Origin: Clostridium chromiireducens
GTDB lineage: Bacteria > Bacillota > Clostridia > Clostridiales > Clostridiaceae
Assembly: GCF_002029255.1 (NCBI RefSeq)
Contig: NZ_MZGT01000032.1
Coordinates: 1-60,276, forward strand
Direction of reading: 5' to 3'
DNA: 60,276 nt
The notes beneath the pieces are model-generated. The model had not been told where the DNA came from. It saw nothing but the letters and a program-made list of their open reading frames with translations, and did not search any database. This document shows, piece by piece, positions 33,998-43,549 of this stretch. A program made the translations under genes and the position numbers. Positions within the stretch are counted from its first letter, which is position 1, and each line of letters starts with the position of its first letter.

Positions 33998-34669
33998 ATG
34001 TCTAAAATTATGATAGTAGAAGATAATGAAAATATGAAAAAAGAACTTATTGAATTTTTAACACGTTATGGATACGATGCTTATTCACCAAGCGATTATG
34101 AAAATATAGTAAAGATAGCCTTAGATGACGAACCTAATTTGATTTTACTTGATATAAATCTTCCTTACTATGATGGATATTATATATGCAGGGAAATTAG
34201 AAAAGAAAAAGATATACCTATAATAATTGTAACGAGCAGAGATAGTGAGATGGATGAAATTATGAGTATGAATCTTGGAGCGGATGATTTTATAACAAAA
34301 CCATATAATACTCAAATATTACTTGCCAGAATAGCAGCCGTATTAAGGCGTGTTTCTGGCAATAATTCAATCCAAGAAATAGTCGAACATAAAGGATTAA
34401 AACTGAATGTTACTAACGGAAGTGTGAGTTTTAATGGAAATAACATTGACCTTACTAAAAATGAGTTAAAGATACTACTCTGTTTGCTAAAAAACAAGGG
34501 AGGTATAGTGAGTAGAGAAGACTTAATGGATTATTTGTGGAATTCAGATCTTTACGTTGATGATAATACCTTATCCGTAAATGTGACTAGGCTTAGAAAG
34601 AAATTATGTGAAATAGGTTTTAACGATGGAATAGAAACAAAGAGAGGACTCGGATATATACTATTATGA
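33998..34669 (+). CDS. OmpR-family response regulator, BceR-like
   Basis: 223 residues. Receiver domain (1-115) with acidic E7-D8, phospho-acceptor Asp near 51 in LILLDINLPYYDG, and Lys in ITKPY. Winged-helix domain (about 130-223) with LTKNELKILLCLLKNKGGIVSREDLM (in pieces) and VTRLRKKL. Its stop overlaps the kinase start by 4 bp. Together with the BceAB-type transporter downstream it forms a peptide antibiotic sensing module. A BceR-type site lies at 36589-36602. Confidence 0.94.
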   Translation: MSKIMIVEDNENMKKELIEFLTRYGYDAYSPSDYENIVKIALDDEPNLILLDINLPYYDGYYICREIRKEKDIPIIIVTSRDSEMDEIMSMNLGADDFITKPYNTQILLARIAAVLRRVSGNNSIQEIVEHKGLKLNVTNGSVSFNGNNIDLTKNELKILLCLLKNKGGIVSREDLMDYLWNSDLYVDDNTLSVNVTRLRKKLCEIGFNDGIETKRGLGYILL

Positions 34670-35679
34670 AAATAAAAGACTATTTTGCTTCAAAAGTTCC
34701 ATATCTCATAATGAATCTGATAATATACCTATTAACGTTGGTTATAATGAGTGTAGTAAAAACACCAAGTGTAATAATGTTTGTGATTTTTCTTATTTGG
34801 TTTTGTCCATTAATCATATATATTCTGATTGATTTTTTTGCTAAGAAGAAATTTTATGATGATATTATTGGAATCCTTGATAAGTTAGATAAAAAATACC
34901 TTTTACCGGAAGTCATAAGATCTCCTAATTATTATGAAGGAAAAATTATTTATGAAGTTTTGAGTGATTGTAATAGAAATATGCATGAGCACGTTAATTT
35001 TTATAAGCATCTTCAAAACGAATATAGAGAGTATATTGAAACTTGGGTTCATGAAATCAAAACACCAATATCTTCTTCTAAATTGATTATTGAAAACAGT
35101 GAAGGTAAAGAGAAAAATGCTCTAGGAGATGAAATTAGAAAGATTGAAGAATACATAAATCAAGCTCTATATTATTCTAGAAGCACAGATGTCAATAATG
35201 ATTATATAGTAAGGGAATTTGAGATAAAAGAAGCAGTTAAAGAGGCCATTAGAAATAATAGACGCGATTTTATAAACAAAAAGATATCTGTTGATATTGA
35301 AAAAGTATCAGGGACAGTTATTACAGATATTAAATGGGTGAAATTTATTATAAACCAAATTATAATTAATTCTATAAAATATAGTAGAAGTGAAAATGCA
35401 ATGGTAAGAGTAAGTACAACACTTGGAAAAGATAACTTAATATTGGCTATTGAGGATAATGGAATAGGGATTCCACAAAGTGATGTTAATAGAGTTTTTG
35501 ATAAAGGATTTACAGGGGAAAATGGGAGAAAGTATGGAAAATCTACAGGAATAGGACTTTATTTGTGTAAAAAGCTTAGTGATAAATTGAGTATTGGAAT
35601 AAATCTAAGTTCAGTTAAAGGTGAGGGAACCAGAGTTAATGTAATTTTTCCGATTGGTGACTTTACAAATATACGGTAA
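34666..35679 (+). CDS. Intramembrane-sensing histidine kinase, BceS-like
   Basis: 337 residues. Two N-terminal membrane helices (about 14-34 and 38-58) with almost no outside loop, the hallmark of BceS-type kinases that sense through their ABC transporter. H-box WVHEIKTPISSSKL (His near 129). ATPase motifs N-box IINQIIINSIKYS, G1 EDNGIGI, F-box VFDKGFTG and G2 GIGLYLCKKL. Translationally coupled to the regulator gene. Ligands of such systems are usually bacitracin-like or lantibiotic peptides; which one is unknown. Confidence 0.93.
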   Translation: MKIKDYFASKVPYLIMNLIIYLLTLVIMSVVKTPSVIMFVIFLIWFCPLIIYILIDFFAKKKFYDDIIGILDKLDKKYLLPEVIRSPNYYEGKIIYEVLSDCNRNMHEHVNFYKHLQNEYREYIETWVHEIKTPISSSKLIIENSEGKEKNALGDEIRKIEEYINQALYYSRSTDVNNDYIVREFEIKEAVKEAIRNNRRDFINKKISVDIEKVSGTVITDIKWVKFIINQIIINSIKYSRSENAMVRVSTTLGKDNLILAIEDNGIGIPQSDVNRVFDKGFTGENGRKYGKSTGIGLYLCKKLSDKLSIGINLSSVKGEGTRVNVIFPIGDFTNIR

Positions 35680-35768
35680 TATTTAATACATTTGTTTTTG
35701 AATATAAAGTTAATTTATTAAGTTGAGGCCTATATACTGGGATATTAGATTTAGGGAGGAATTTTAGA

Positions 35769-36485
35769 ATGTATCGGATGAGCAGGAAATTTATTTGTTT
35801 AATATTATTTGCAGCAGTAATTACTGCAAGCTGCGTTTCAACCAATGCTTATGCATTATGGGAGGAAGATAATTATCAATGGAAATATATTGGGGATTAT
35901 GGATATGTAACAGGATGGCAGGAAATAGATAATAGGTGGTATTATTTTAACCCAGAAGATGGGACCATGAAGAGAGGATGGTTTTACGACACTCAATACA
36001 ATAAGTGGTATTATTTAAGTGCTGATGGTGATATGGTCCATTCTAAAACAACATCGAACTATCCACAAGAATTGAATAATATTTATGAGAAAATAAAGCA
36101 ATATGTAAATGAAGAAATAACCTATAAATGGACGAATAATATCGATGGAAATATATTTATGTGTTTCATAAGTAAGAATAACGGGGGCACTAGACAGTTC
36201 TATTATCACGTATTAACTGGCAACGTATATGAAATGAAGAATGGTAATCTTACAAACCTTGCAACTCATGAAGTATTTAATATTTTCACTGAAGAGCAAG
36301 CTGTCCAGGTGATAAAGGATTATCTTTCAAAAGGTTATAAATATATCCCACAAATAATTAAAGTAGATTCTGATGATGGAGAATCGTATTTGGTTCATTG
36401 CTATGATGATAAGGGATACTATTATGAATCTAATAGCTGGTATTATGTAAATAAGACTACTAGAGAAGTTAGACCTATGATATAA
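35769..36485 (+). CDS. Secreted protein with cell wall-binding repeats
   Basis: 238 residues. N-terminal signal peptide to about A-Y-A (residue 29). Then two choline-binding-type repeats, TGWQEIDNRWYYFNPEDGTMKRGWFYD (in pieces) and KWYYLSADGDMVHS, and a C-terminal region (about 95-238) with TEEQAVQVIKDYL and YLVHCYDDKGYYYESNSWYYVNK. The tail resembles domains seen in other clostridial wall-bound proteins, with no known activity. An S-C within the signal region is not a good lipobox. Its place between bceRS and bceAB hints at an envelope-stress role (inference). GGGAGGAA precedes the ATG. Confidence 0.87.
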   Translation: MYRMSRKFICLILFAAVITASCVSTNAYALWEEDNYQWKYIGDYGYVTGWQEIDNRWYYFNPEDGTMKRGWFYDTQYNKWYYLSADGDMVHSKTTSNYPQELNNIYEKIKQYVNEEITYKWTNNIDGNIFMCFISKNNGGTRQFYYHVLTGNVYEMKNGNLTNLATHEVFNIFTEEQAVQVIKDYLSKGYKYIPQIIKVDSDDGESYLVHCYDDKGYYYESNSWYYVNKTTREVRPMI

Positions 36486-36503
36486 AATGTAGAGATTACA
36501 AGC

Positions 36504-36541
36504 AGAGTAAGGGAAGAGTATAAGTCCTTACTCTTTTATTA
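36504..36541 (+). terminator. Terminator after the wall-binding protein gene
   Basis: AGAGTAAGG (36504-36512) pairs with CCTTACTCT (36526-36534), followed by TTTTATT. It separates the regulator/secreted-protein genes from bceAB. Confidence 0.85.
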
Positions 36542-36588
36542 TGTCTAGTAATAGATTATTTGATATACTTTGAGTTAGGAAAATTAAC

Positions 36589-36602
36589 TTACAAAATTGT
36601 AA
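36589..36602. promoter_or_regulatory. BceR-type operator upstream of bceAB
   Basis: TTACA-AAAT-TGTAA matches the BceR-family site TnACA-N4-TGTAA known from B. subtilis. It lies within a larger inverted repeat (36585-36606, TAACTTACAA/TTGTAAGTTA). It sits about 125 bp ahead of the bceA start codon, so the regulator at 33998 probably activates this promoter. Confidence 0.75.
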
Positions 36603-36728
36603 GTTAGTTGAAAGGTACTTCAATATGAAATAGATACAGTTAGTTTTAAAATATATTCATGGAGCAAATAAGAAGATAATAAAATTGGATTATATCTGCT
36701 TATTAATTAACCAATTAGGAGGAGCATT

Positions 36729-37496
36729 ATGGAAAATATTTTAAATGTACAGAATGTAGAAAAATATTATGGAAATAAAGAGAATGTGACAAAGGCGCTT
36801 GATAATATAAGTTTCAAGGTTGAGAAGGGAGAATTTGTAGGAATAATGGGCCCTTCAGGTAGTGGTAAGACGACCCTTTTAAATTGTATATCTACTATAG
36901 ATAAAATTACAACTGGAGCTATTGTAATTGATGAAGATGATATCACGAGGTTAAAGAATAAAAAATTAGAAAAATTCAGAAGAGATAAGTTAGGCTTTAT
37001 ATTTCAAGATTTTAATTTATTAGATACATTGACTGCATATGAAAATATAGCATTAGCATTAACTATAGCGGGAAAAAAGGGAAATGAAGTTGATGAACTG
37101 GTTAAGAAATCATCTAAGAGTTTAGATATATTGGATGTGTTAAATAAATATCCATATCAAATGTCAGGAGGGCAAAAACAAAGAGTAGCTGCGGCGAGAG
37201 CAATAGTTAATAACCCTAAATTAATTTTAGCAGATGAACCTACTGGTGCATTAGATTCTAAATCAGCAAAATTATTACTAAATTCTATTGAAAGATTAAA
37301 TCACGAGTTGGATGCAACCATTTTGATGGTAACTCATGATGCTTTTACAGCAAGTTATGCTCATAGAATATTATTTATAAAGGACGGTAAAATTTTTAAC
37401 GAAATTGTAAGAGGCGAAGATTCAAGAAAAGAATTTTTTAACAAGATAATAGATATTGTTACACTTCTTGGAGGTGACTCAAAAGATGTATTTTAA
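36729..37496 (+). CDS. BceA-type ABC transporter ATP-binding protein
   Basis: 255 residues. Walker A GPSGSGKT (41-48), Q-loop FIFQDFNLLDTLTAYENIALAL (in pieces), signature MSGGQKQRVAAARA and Walker B LILADEPTGALDSK. FNLLDTLT is typical of the MacB/BceA class. It works with the large permease that follows in resistance to cell wall-targeting peptides. The gene overlaps the permease start by 11 bp. Promoter control by the BceR-like regulator is suggested by the operator at 36589. Confidence 0.94.
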   Translation: MENILNVQNVEKYYGNKENVTKALDNISFKVEKGEFVGIMGPSGSGKTTLLNCISTIDKITTGAIVIDEDDITRLKNKKLEKFRRDKLGFIFQDFNLLDTLTAYENIALALTIAGKKGNEVDELVKKSSKSLDILDVLNKYPYQMSGGQKQRVAAARAIVNNPKLILADEPTGALDSKSAKLLLNSIERLNHELDATILMVTHDAFTASYAHRILFIKDGKIFNEIVRGEDSRKEFFNKIIDIVTLLGGDSKDVF

Positions 37497-39513
37497 AATA
37501 GCCTTAAATAATGTTAAAAAAAGTTTTAAGGATTATACTATCTACTTTTTAACTTTAACTTTTGCAGTATGTATATTTTATAGTTTTAATTCAATTGGAT
37601 CTCAATCTGTAATGGCAGATATGAACGCAGGACAAACTGAGTATGTTAAAACTATGGAAAGGCTTATTTCTGTTATATCAGTTGGAGTTTCAGTCATATT
37701 AGGTGGGTTAATAATATATGCTACTAAATTTTTGATTAGTAAGAGAAAAAAAGAGTTTGGCATTTATATGGTTTTAGGCATGGGAAAAAGGAAAATGTCA
37801 AAGATATTATTTTTTGAAACTTTATTTATTGGGATAATATCGTTAATTGCAGGATTATTACTTGGAATGTTATTTGCCCAAATACTTTCAATATTTACAG
37901 CGAAACTTTTTGCTATACAAATGACTAAATATAGTTTTGTTATCTCTACGAGTGCGATACTTAAAACCATTTTATATTTTGGAATAATGTATCTATTAGT
38001 TATGATATTTAATGTAATCATTGTTTCAAGATATAAATTAATTGATTTAATATGCGCAGACAGAAAAAATGAAAGAGTAAAAATAAGAAATACTTATATT
38101 GCAGCAACTATGTTGATTTTATCATTAGCTATTTTAGGATACGCATATTACTTGGTTAATCTTGCGGGCTTAGATTTTTATGATACCAGATTTAAAGCCT
38201 CAATAGTACTTGGAATCGTAGGTACAGCATTTTTCTTTTATGGAATAGCTTCAGTTATGTTTCTGCTGCTTCAAAGGAATAAAAGCTTATATCTAAATGG
38301 ATTGAATATTTTTAGTATAAGACAAATCTCAAGTAAGTTTAATACTAATTTCATTTCTATGACTATAATTTGTTTAATGCTATTTGTTACTATAGGGACA
38401 TTATCAACTGGATTAGGAGTAAAGAATTCTTTAGAAGGTACATTAAAAAATCAAACTCCATTTGATGCATCGTTTCAAGCAGTTGATGATAATAATAAGA
38501 AAGTCTCAATAATGGACGCCTTGAAACAGTTAGATTATAATTTAGAAGGTAACGCTGAGTATGTTATATTTGAGCAATATCAATATAATATGAGCACTAA
38601 AAATTTATTAGATGAATATGCCACAACTAATGAGGATAAACAAATCATAAACTTAAAAGTATTTGAGAAAACTAATATGATTAAGCTGTCAGAATATAAT
38701 GACATAAGAAAATTAAAAGGAAAGCCAAGTGTGAATTTGCAATATAATGAAATAATTGTATCTTCAAACTATGAGCCGCTAAAAGGCATACTTAAATCAT
38801 TTGTTGAAAAAGAAAAGACAATAAATATAGCGGACAAAGAATATAAAATAAAAGACGGAGAAATAGAAACGGAAGCTCTAACAACATCGCCTACAAGTGA
38901 TAACATATTTAATTTAATAGTACCAGATGATTTAGTAAAAGGATTAGAAGTATCTGATGAAACAATTAACTTGAATTTTGTCGGTGATAATAGAGAAGAA
39001 TCTAAAAAAGAGTTGACCGCTATTTTAAGTAATTTTGCATTTGATAATAATTCTGCGTATAAAAACTTAAACTTTATAATTCATGGATGTACTAGAGAAA
39101 TGGCATATGATATGAGCAGAGGATTATCTGCAATGATATTGTTTATAGCTATTTATATGGGAATTGTATTCTTATTATCAAGTGCAGCAGTTCTTGCAAT
39201 TCAGCAATTATCGCAATGTAATGATTCGTTAGAAAGGTATAGATCATTAAGAAAAATTGGTGCAACAAGAAGTATGATTAATAGAAGTATTTTTAAGCAA
39301 GTGTCTATATTCTTTATCTTACCATTAGCACTTTCGATAGTTCACTCATATGTTGGGATCAAAGTAGTGAATCAATATTTAGTTGCACTAGGTGCTGGAA
39401 ATAAGCTTGAACCAATTATTATAACGGCCTTAATGATGGTTGTTGTATATGGTGGATATTTATATGCAACATATGTATCATATAGAAATATAACTGATAG
39501 TGAATATAATTAA
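37486..39513 (+). CDS. BceB-type FtsX-fold permease
   Basis: 675 residues, usual BceB size. About ten helices, with two FtsX domains and a large outside loop (about 310-540) between helices seven and eight. BceB signatures are IALNNVKKSFKDYTIYFLTL near the start, FLISKRKKEFGIYMVLGMGKRKMSKILFFE (in pieces), and RYRSLRKIGATRSMINRSIFKQV (in pieces) near the end. An in-frame TTG at 37456 would add ten residues, but GGAGGTGA (37470-37477) supports ATG 37486. It forms the sensing and detoxifying complex with BceA and the BceS-like kinase. Confidence 0.94.
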   Translation: MYFKIALNNVKKSFKDYTIYFLTLTFAVCIFYSFNSIGSQSVMADMNAGQTEYVKTMERLISVISVGVSVILGGLIIYATKFLISKRKKEFGIYMVLGMGKRKMSKILFFETLFIGIISLIAGLLLGMLFAQILSIFTAKLFAIQMTKYSFVISTSAILKTILYFGIMYLLVMIFNVIIVSRYKLIDLICADRKNERVKIRNTYIAATMLILSLAILGYAYYLVNLAGLDFYDTRFKASIVLGIVGTAFFFYGIASVMFLLLQRNKSLYLNGLNIFSIRQISSKFNTNFISMTIICLMLFVTIGTLSTGLGVKNSLEGTLKNQTPFDASFQAVDDNNKKVSIMDALKQLDYNLEGNAEYVIFEQYQYNMSTKNLLDEYATTNEDKQIINLKVFEKTNMIKLSEYNDIRKLKGKPSVNLQYNEIIVSSNYEPLKGILKSFVEKEKTINIADKEYKIKDGEIETEALTTSPTSDNIFNLIVPDDLVKGLEVSDETINLNFVGDNREESKKELTAILSNFAFDNNSAYKNLNFIIHGCTREMAYDMSRGLSAMILFIAIYMGIVFLLSSAAVLAIQQLSQCNDSLERYRSLRKIGATRSMINRSIFKQVSIFFILPLALSIVHSYVGIKVVNQYLVALGAGNKLEPIIITALMMVVVYGGYLYATYVSYRNITDSEYN

Positions 39514-39795
39514 CTTTAAGTATATAAAGCTTATAAACTGATTTAAATTAGGATTTGTAACTTATATATATTTAAAACATACTCAATACTAGAAAAAGAG
39601 GGTATTCTTTTGCAGAGCGTTGTATTTTATAGCAACAAGGCAACAGGGTACCTTTTTTCATGTAATTATGCCCACTTAATCCTAGCTTTTGCATTGGAAA
39701 TCTATAATATTTGTGGTTGCTTTTATAGACATTTATGTTATGAGAGGGTAAAATTGAATTTAAGTAACATAACTAATAAAGGGGAACACCAGAGT

Positions 39796-41589
39796 ATGGA
39801 TGAAAAGTGTTTAGGGAAGATATATAGATCATTTCTAAATTACATACCTTGGCCAGTATGGATTGAAGAAATTGATTCTACCATAATATTTTTTAATAAG
39901 CGTTATGAAGAAATGTATAATGTAAGATTAGAAGATGTTATAGGGAAGAAAAATGAAGAGGTTTTTCCGATAGAAAAAGCAAAAATATATAATGAGCAAA
40001 TAAAGGAATGCCTTAATAATCTCGAATTGAATGTTGTGGAAGGAATAGTAAATGGAGCAGTTGTTGAGTGCTTTATCTTTCCAATATTAAATGAGGAGAG
40101 CAAGCCTTACGCGGTTGCAGGAATAATAGTAGATATAAATGATAGAAAATTAAGAGAGGCTGAGGTTGAAGAGCAAAAAAATATATTAAGAACAATAATA
40201 GATGCAGTTCCAGAATCAATCTTTTATAAAGATAAGGAAAGCAGGTTTATAGGATATAATAAAAAGTTCGAAGAGTTTTACAATAAAAGAGGTGTAACCG
40301 ATATAATCGGTAAGACGGATTTAGAAATATATAATGATAAAGAAGTGGCCTCAAAGTTCATTGAACAAGATGAGAAGATTATGAATACTAAGAAGGCAAC
40401 TTATTTTGAACAGAGGATAAAAAATGAAAATGGCAGGGAAGTTGTAGAAGAGAATGTAAAGATACCTGTTATAGATAAGAGGGGAGACGTATGGGGATTA
40501 GTTGGCTTGTCTAGAGATATAACTGACAGAAAAATTATGGAGGAGAAGCTTCGATACCTTAGCGAAACAGATATACTTACAGGATTATATAATAGATATA
40601 GTTTTGAAGAGAAAGTTAAGGAATTAAACTATAATGAATATCTTCCGCTAGGAATAATAATGGGAGATGTTAATGGACTAAAATTAGTTAATGATGCATT
40701 AGGACATTTAGACGGAGATAATTTATTAAGAAGCATAGCACAAATACTCAAGGATATATGCCAGCCGGATGGATATGTATTTAGATGGGGTGGAGATGAA
40801 TTTATAATACTTCTTCCAAACTGCAATGAATTAAAGTGTGAGCAGATTATTCGAGACATTACTAAAGAATGTGAACAAGCTGAACATAAATTTATGCAAT
40901 TAAGTATTGCATTAGGAGAAGCTATTAAACATTCTTTAGAGGATAATATATATGATTGTATCACTAAGGTAGAGGAAAAAGTATATCGCCAGAAGCTGTT
41001 AGAAAAGAAAAGTATTAGAAGCTCAATAATGGAATCGCTAAAAAAAAGCTTGGAAGAAAAAAATATGGAAACAAATGAGCATACTGAAAGAGTATCTCAA
41101 TATGCGCTTGCTATAGGGAAAAAACTTCAGTTAAAAATATCAGATTTAGATGAATTAGCGCTGGTCGCCAGCTTACACGACATAGGAAAAATAGGAGTTA
41201 ATGAAGATATATTATTAAAACCTGGAAAATTAACCGAAGAAGAATTTGAGATAATGAAAACTCACACAGAAAAAGGGTATAGAATCATTAATGCATCAAG
41301 TGAGCTTGGTAATATAGCGAAATGCGTGCTAACACATCATGAAAAATGGAATGGTACAGGATATCCTTTAGGTCTAAAAGAAGAAGAAATACCTTTAATA
41401 GCAAGAATAATAAATGTTGCTGATTCTTACGATGTAATGACTAATGATAGAGTGTATAAAAAGGCTATGAGTAAAGAGGAGGCTGTTAAGGAATTAATAA
41501 GATGTTCAGGGACACAATTTGATCCTAAAATAGTTGAATGTTTTATAGATAGTTTAAATATTGAAGATAGTTTAACTAATGTATATTGA
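39796..41589 (+). CDS. PAS-PAS-GGDEF-HD-GYP cyclic di-GMP protein
   Basis: About 597 residues. PAS 1 (15-115), PAS 2 (about 130-245), GGDEF domain with intact G-G-D-E-F near 331, then HD-GYP with HDIGK near 461 and HHEKWNGTGYP. The inhibitory R-x-x-D site before GGDEF is absent (Q-P-D-G there). No membrane helix in this form, so it is likely cytosolic. It could make and break cyclic di-GMP. A TTG at 39610 opens the same frame 62 codons earlier with a weak SD and a hydrophobic stretch. AAAGGGGAA ahead of ATG 39796 is better, but the longer form is not ruled out. Confidence 0.87.
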   Translation: MDEKCLGKIYRSFLNYIPWPVWIEEIDSTIIFFNKRYEEMYNVRLEDVIGKKNEEVFPIEKAKIYNEQIKECLNNLELNVVEGIVNGAVVECFIFPILNEESKPYAVAGIIVDINDRKLREAEVEEQKNILRTIIDAVPESIFYKDKESRFIGYNKKFEEFYNKRGVTDIIGKTDLEIYNDKEVASKFIEQDEKIMNTKKATYFEQRIKNENGREVVEENVKIPVIDKRGDVWGLVGLSRDITDRKIMEEKLRYLSETDILTGLYNRYSFEEKVKELNYNEYLPLGIIMGDVNGLKLVNDALGHLDGDNLLRSIAQILKDICQPDGYVFRWGGDEFIILLPNCNELKCEQIIRDITKECEQAEHKFMQLSIALGEAIKHSLEDNIYDCITKVEEKVYRQKLLEKKSIRSSIMESLKKSLEEKNMETNEHTERVSQYALAIGKKLQLKISDLDELALVASLHDIGKIGVNEDILLKPGKLTEEEFEIMKTHTEKGYRIINASSELGNIAKCVLTHHEKWNGTGYPLGLKEEEIPLIARIINVADSYDVMTNDRVYKKAMSKEEAVKELIRCSGTQFDPKIVECFIDSLNIEDSLTNVY

Positions 41590-41616
41590 AATTTTATTTT
41601 AATTTTGAGTTTGTTT

Positions 41617-41664
41617 AAAAAGATGTTTCGAAATGATTACACCAATTTCGAAACATCTTTTTAT
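41617..41664. terminator. Strong bidirectional terminator
   Basis: AAAAAGATGTTTCGAAAT (41617-41634) and ATTTCGAAACATCTTTTT (41645-41662) form an 18-bp perfect stem with a 10-nt loop and T tail. It follows the GGDEF/HD-GYP gene by 27 nt. Confidence 0.93.
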
Positions 41665-41673
41665 TACAAAATT

Positions 41674-41841
41674 ATGATTATAAGAGGTGAAAATGAGCCG
41701 GATTTAAAAATCAAAGTTTATAAATTAAATGCTTATACTAAAAAATTATTTGTAGAATATATGAAAGAACAAAGAAAACAAAGAAAAGGATTTAAATTTA
41801 GAAAAGTTGGCAAGGATTTACTAAAGGGGTCATTTAAATAA
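41674..41841 (+). CDS. Small basic protein, unknown (start uncertain)
   Basis: An open frame reading MIIRGENEPDLKIKVYKLNA and then a Lys/Arg-rich tail (KEQRKQRKGFKFRKVGKDLL, in part), 55 residues from ATG 41674. The frame is open back to TTG 41605, but that upstream part lies inside the 18-bp terminator hairpin. No good ribosome binding site is seen for either start; GAGGTGA (41684-41690) lies inside the frame. The protein-like composition is the only support. It may be spurious. Confidence 0.3.
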   Translation: MIIRGENEPDLKIKVYKLNAYTKKLFVEYMKEQRKQRKGFKFRKVGKDLLKGSFK

Positions 41842-41954
41842 ATTATAAGAAAAGATATAAGAAGCCACTAAATAATTAAAGGATCCTGAAACTTTTTAAA
41901 ATAGATATGTGTATCAGTTATTGGAATAAATCATAAATTTGGGAGGAAGTAACA

Positions 41955-42326
41955 ATGGAGAATAATGCTTTGAAAGAAAATTTAGAGTCATTATTTAGTA
42001 ATTTAGGAAGGTTTATAAAAACAGAAACAGTTGTAGGAGAACCTATTACTGTAGGAGAAGTGACTCTTGTACCAATCGTAAGTGTTATGTTTGGAATTGG
42101 TACAGGTGAAGGTATTAAAGGAATGAATGGAACAGGTTCTGGAGGAGGCGGGGGGGCTGTAATATCACCAAACGCTATTTTAGTGATTAAAAAAGATGAG
42201 GTTACAATGTTACCTATAAATGAAAATAATAATCTTGATAATCTTCGAAATATGGTACCCGATATAATTTCAAAAATTAACGTGAAAAAATATAAAGAAA
42301 ATGATAAGAAAATAGAAGAGCAATAG
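41955..42326 (+). CDS. ytfJ: GerW family sporulation protein (YtfJ)
   Basis: 123 residues. The family core is TVVGEPITVGEVTLVPIVSVMFGIGTGEG (in pieces), followed by a Gly-rich stretch (about 60-70) and GAVISPNAILVIKKDEVTMLPI. YtfJ/GerW is made in the forespore and is needed for germination behaviour in Bacillus. It supports a spore-forming host. Single gene with GGAGG before the ATG and a terminator at 42363. Confidence 0.94.
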   Translation: MENNALKENLESLFSNLGRFIKTETVVGEPITVGEVTLVPIVSVMFGIGTGEGIKGMNGTGSGGGGGAVISPNAILVIKKDEVTMLPINENNNLDNLRNMVPDIISKINVKKYKENDKKIEEQ

Positions 42327-42362
42327 TATTAGATTTGTACATTTTAATGATTTAATTAATTT

Positions 42363-42399
42363 GAACACACCAGAATATAAAATTTTTAGTGTGTTTTTC
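42363..42399 (+). terminator. Terminator after ytfJ
   Basis: GAACACAC (42363-42370) pairs with GTGTGTTT (42390-) over a 19-nt loop, followed by a T-run. Confidence 0.7.
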
Positions 42400-42464
42400 A
42401 TCGAAATATTGTAAATTATATATTGTGTAATCATTATTTAGTTTAAACATTAGGAGGGAATAAA

Positions 42465-43277
42465 ATGTACGATAAAATAATGGAATCAGTAAATTATATT
42501 CAAGGAAAAATAAATAGAAATCCTAAAATTGCAATAATACTTGGGTCTGGATTAGGTGATTTAGTTAACGAAGTTAGTGAAATAGAAGATATACCTTATG
42601 AAAGTATACCAAATTTCCCAGTGTCAACTGTAAAAGGGCATGAAGGGAAATTGGTGTTTGGTAAAATAAATAATATAGAAGTTCTTCTAATGCAAGGAAG
42701 ATTTCATTATTATGAGGGATACACAATGAAGGAAGTTACGTATCCTGTATATGTAATGAAAAAATTGGGCATTGAAAAAATTATTGTAACTAATGCATGC
42801 GGCGGTATAAATAAGAGCTTTAAACCAGGAACACTAATGCTTATTAACGATTTTATAAATCTGTTTGGAGATAACCCTTTGATTGGTGTAAATGATGACA
42901 GGTTAGGACCAAGATTCCCAGATATGTCAGAACCATATAAGTTAGAGCTTATAGAAAAAGCAAAAGAAGTTGGAGATAGATTGGGAATAGAATATGCTGA
43001 AGGTATTTATGCAGGATTTATGGGGCCTTACTATGAAACAGCAGCGGAAATTGTGATGATTGGAAGGCATGGAGCTGATGCAGTTGGAATGTCAACAGTA
43101 CCAGAAACAATAGTAGCTAATTATTTAGGCATGGATGTACTTGGGATAGCATGTATTACTAATATGGCTACAGGCATACAAAAAGTAAAGCATTCACATG
43201 AAAGAGTAGTGGAAACAGCTAAGAAGGCTTCTGTTGATTTATGTAGATGGGTATCAGAACTTATAAAAGAGATTTAA
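42465..43277 (+). CDS. punA: Purine nucleoside phosphorylase
   Basis: 270 residues. Trimeric-type PNP that splits inosine/guanosine with phosphate in purine salvage. Phosphate-loop ILGSGLGDLV (about 25-34), VKGHEGKLVFG, MQGRFHYYEGY, TNACGGINKSF, GPYYETAAEI and the substrate-binding VGMSTVPETIVANYLG are all present. Length is normal. A strong terminator follows at 43352. It stands alone, apparently on its own promoter. Confidence 0.96.
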   Translation: MYDKIMESVNYIQGKINRNPKIAIILGSGLGDLVNEVSEIEDIPYESIPNFPVSTVKGHEGKLVFGKINNIEVLLMQGRFHYYEGYTMKEVTYPVYVMKKLGIEKIIVTNACGGINKSFKPGTLMLINDFINLFGDNPLIGVNDDRLGPRFPDMSEPYKLELIEKAKEVGDRLGIEYAEGIYAGFMGPYYETAAEIVMIGRHGADAVGMSTVPETIVANYLGMDVLGIACITNMATGIQKVKHSHERVVETAKKASVDLCRWVSELIKEI

Positions 43278-43351
43278 TTGTTATTTGTAATCTTAAGGTA
43301 GTTTGATAAATTCATTCAATTTTAAAGATCTTATTATATTTAGTAATAATA

Positions 43352-43398
43352 AACAACAGTCCAATTTATATAATATTATGTAAATTGGGCTGTTGTTC
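43352..43398. terminator. Terminator after punA
   Basis: AACAACAGTCCAATTTA (43352-43368) pairs with TAAATTGGGCTGTTGTT (43381-43397), a 17-bp stem with one G-U. The loop is 12 nt. Only a short T tail follows. Confidence 0.8.
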
Positions 43399-43549
43399 GT
43401 ATTAAAATTTATAAATTATGAGCGTAAAAGGAATATAATTGAAAATGTTTTTACTAATTATGTAAAACGGACAAAAACATTATGTTTATATTAATATTTT
43501 TAAGGTATAATGGAAGAGTAATAATAAAAATAGGAGAATAAAAATATTT

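Noticed and set aside
39514..39795. Cyclic di-GMP riboswitch before the PAS-GGDEF-HD-GYP gene
   Set aside because: GGCAACAGGGTACC resembles part of a GEMM core, but the required CACGCA...GGGACGCAAAG arrangement and receptor loops are absent.
41605..41673. TTG-started extension of the small basic protein
   Set aside because: The extension is encoded by an 18-bp perfect terminator hairpin, which better explains the sequence.
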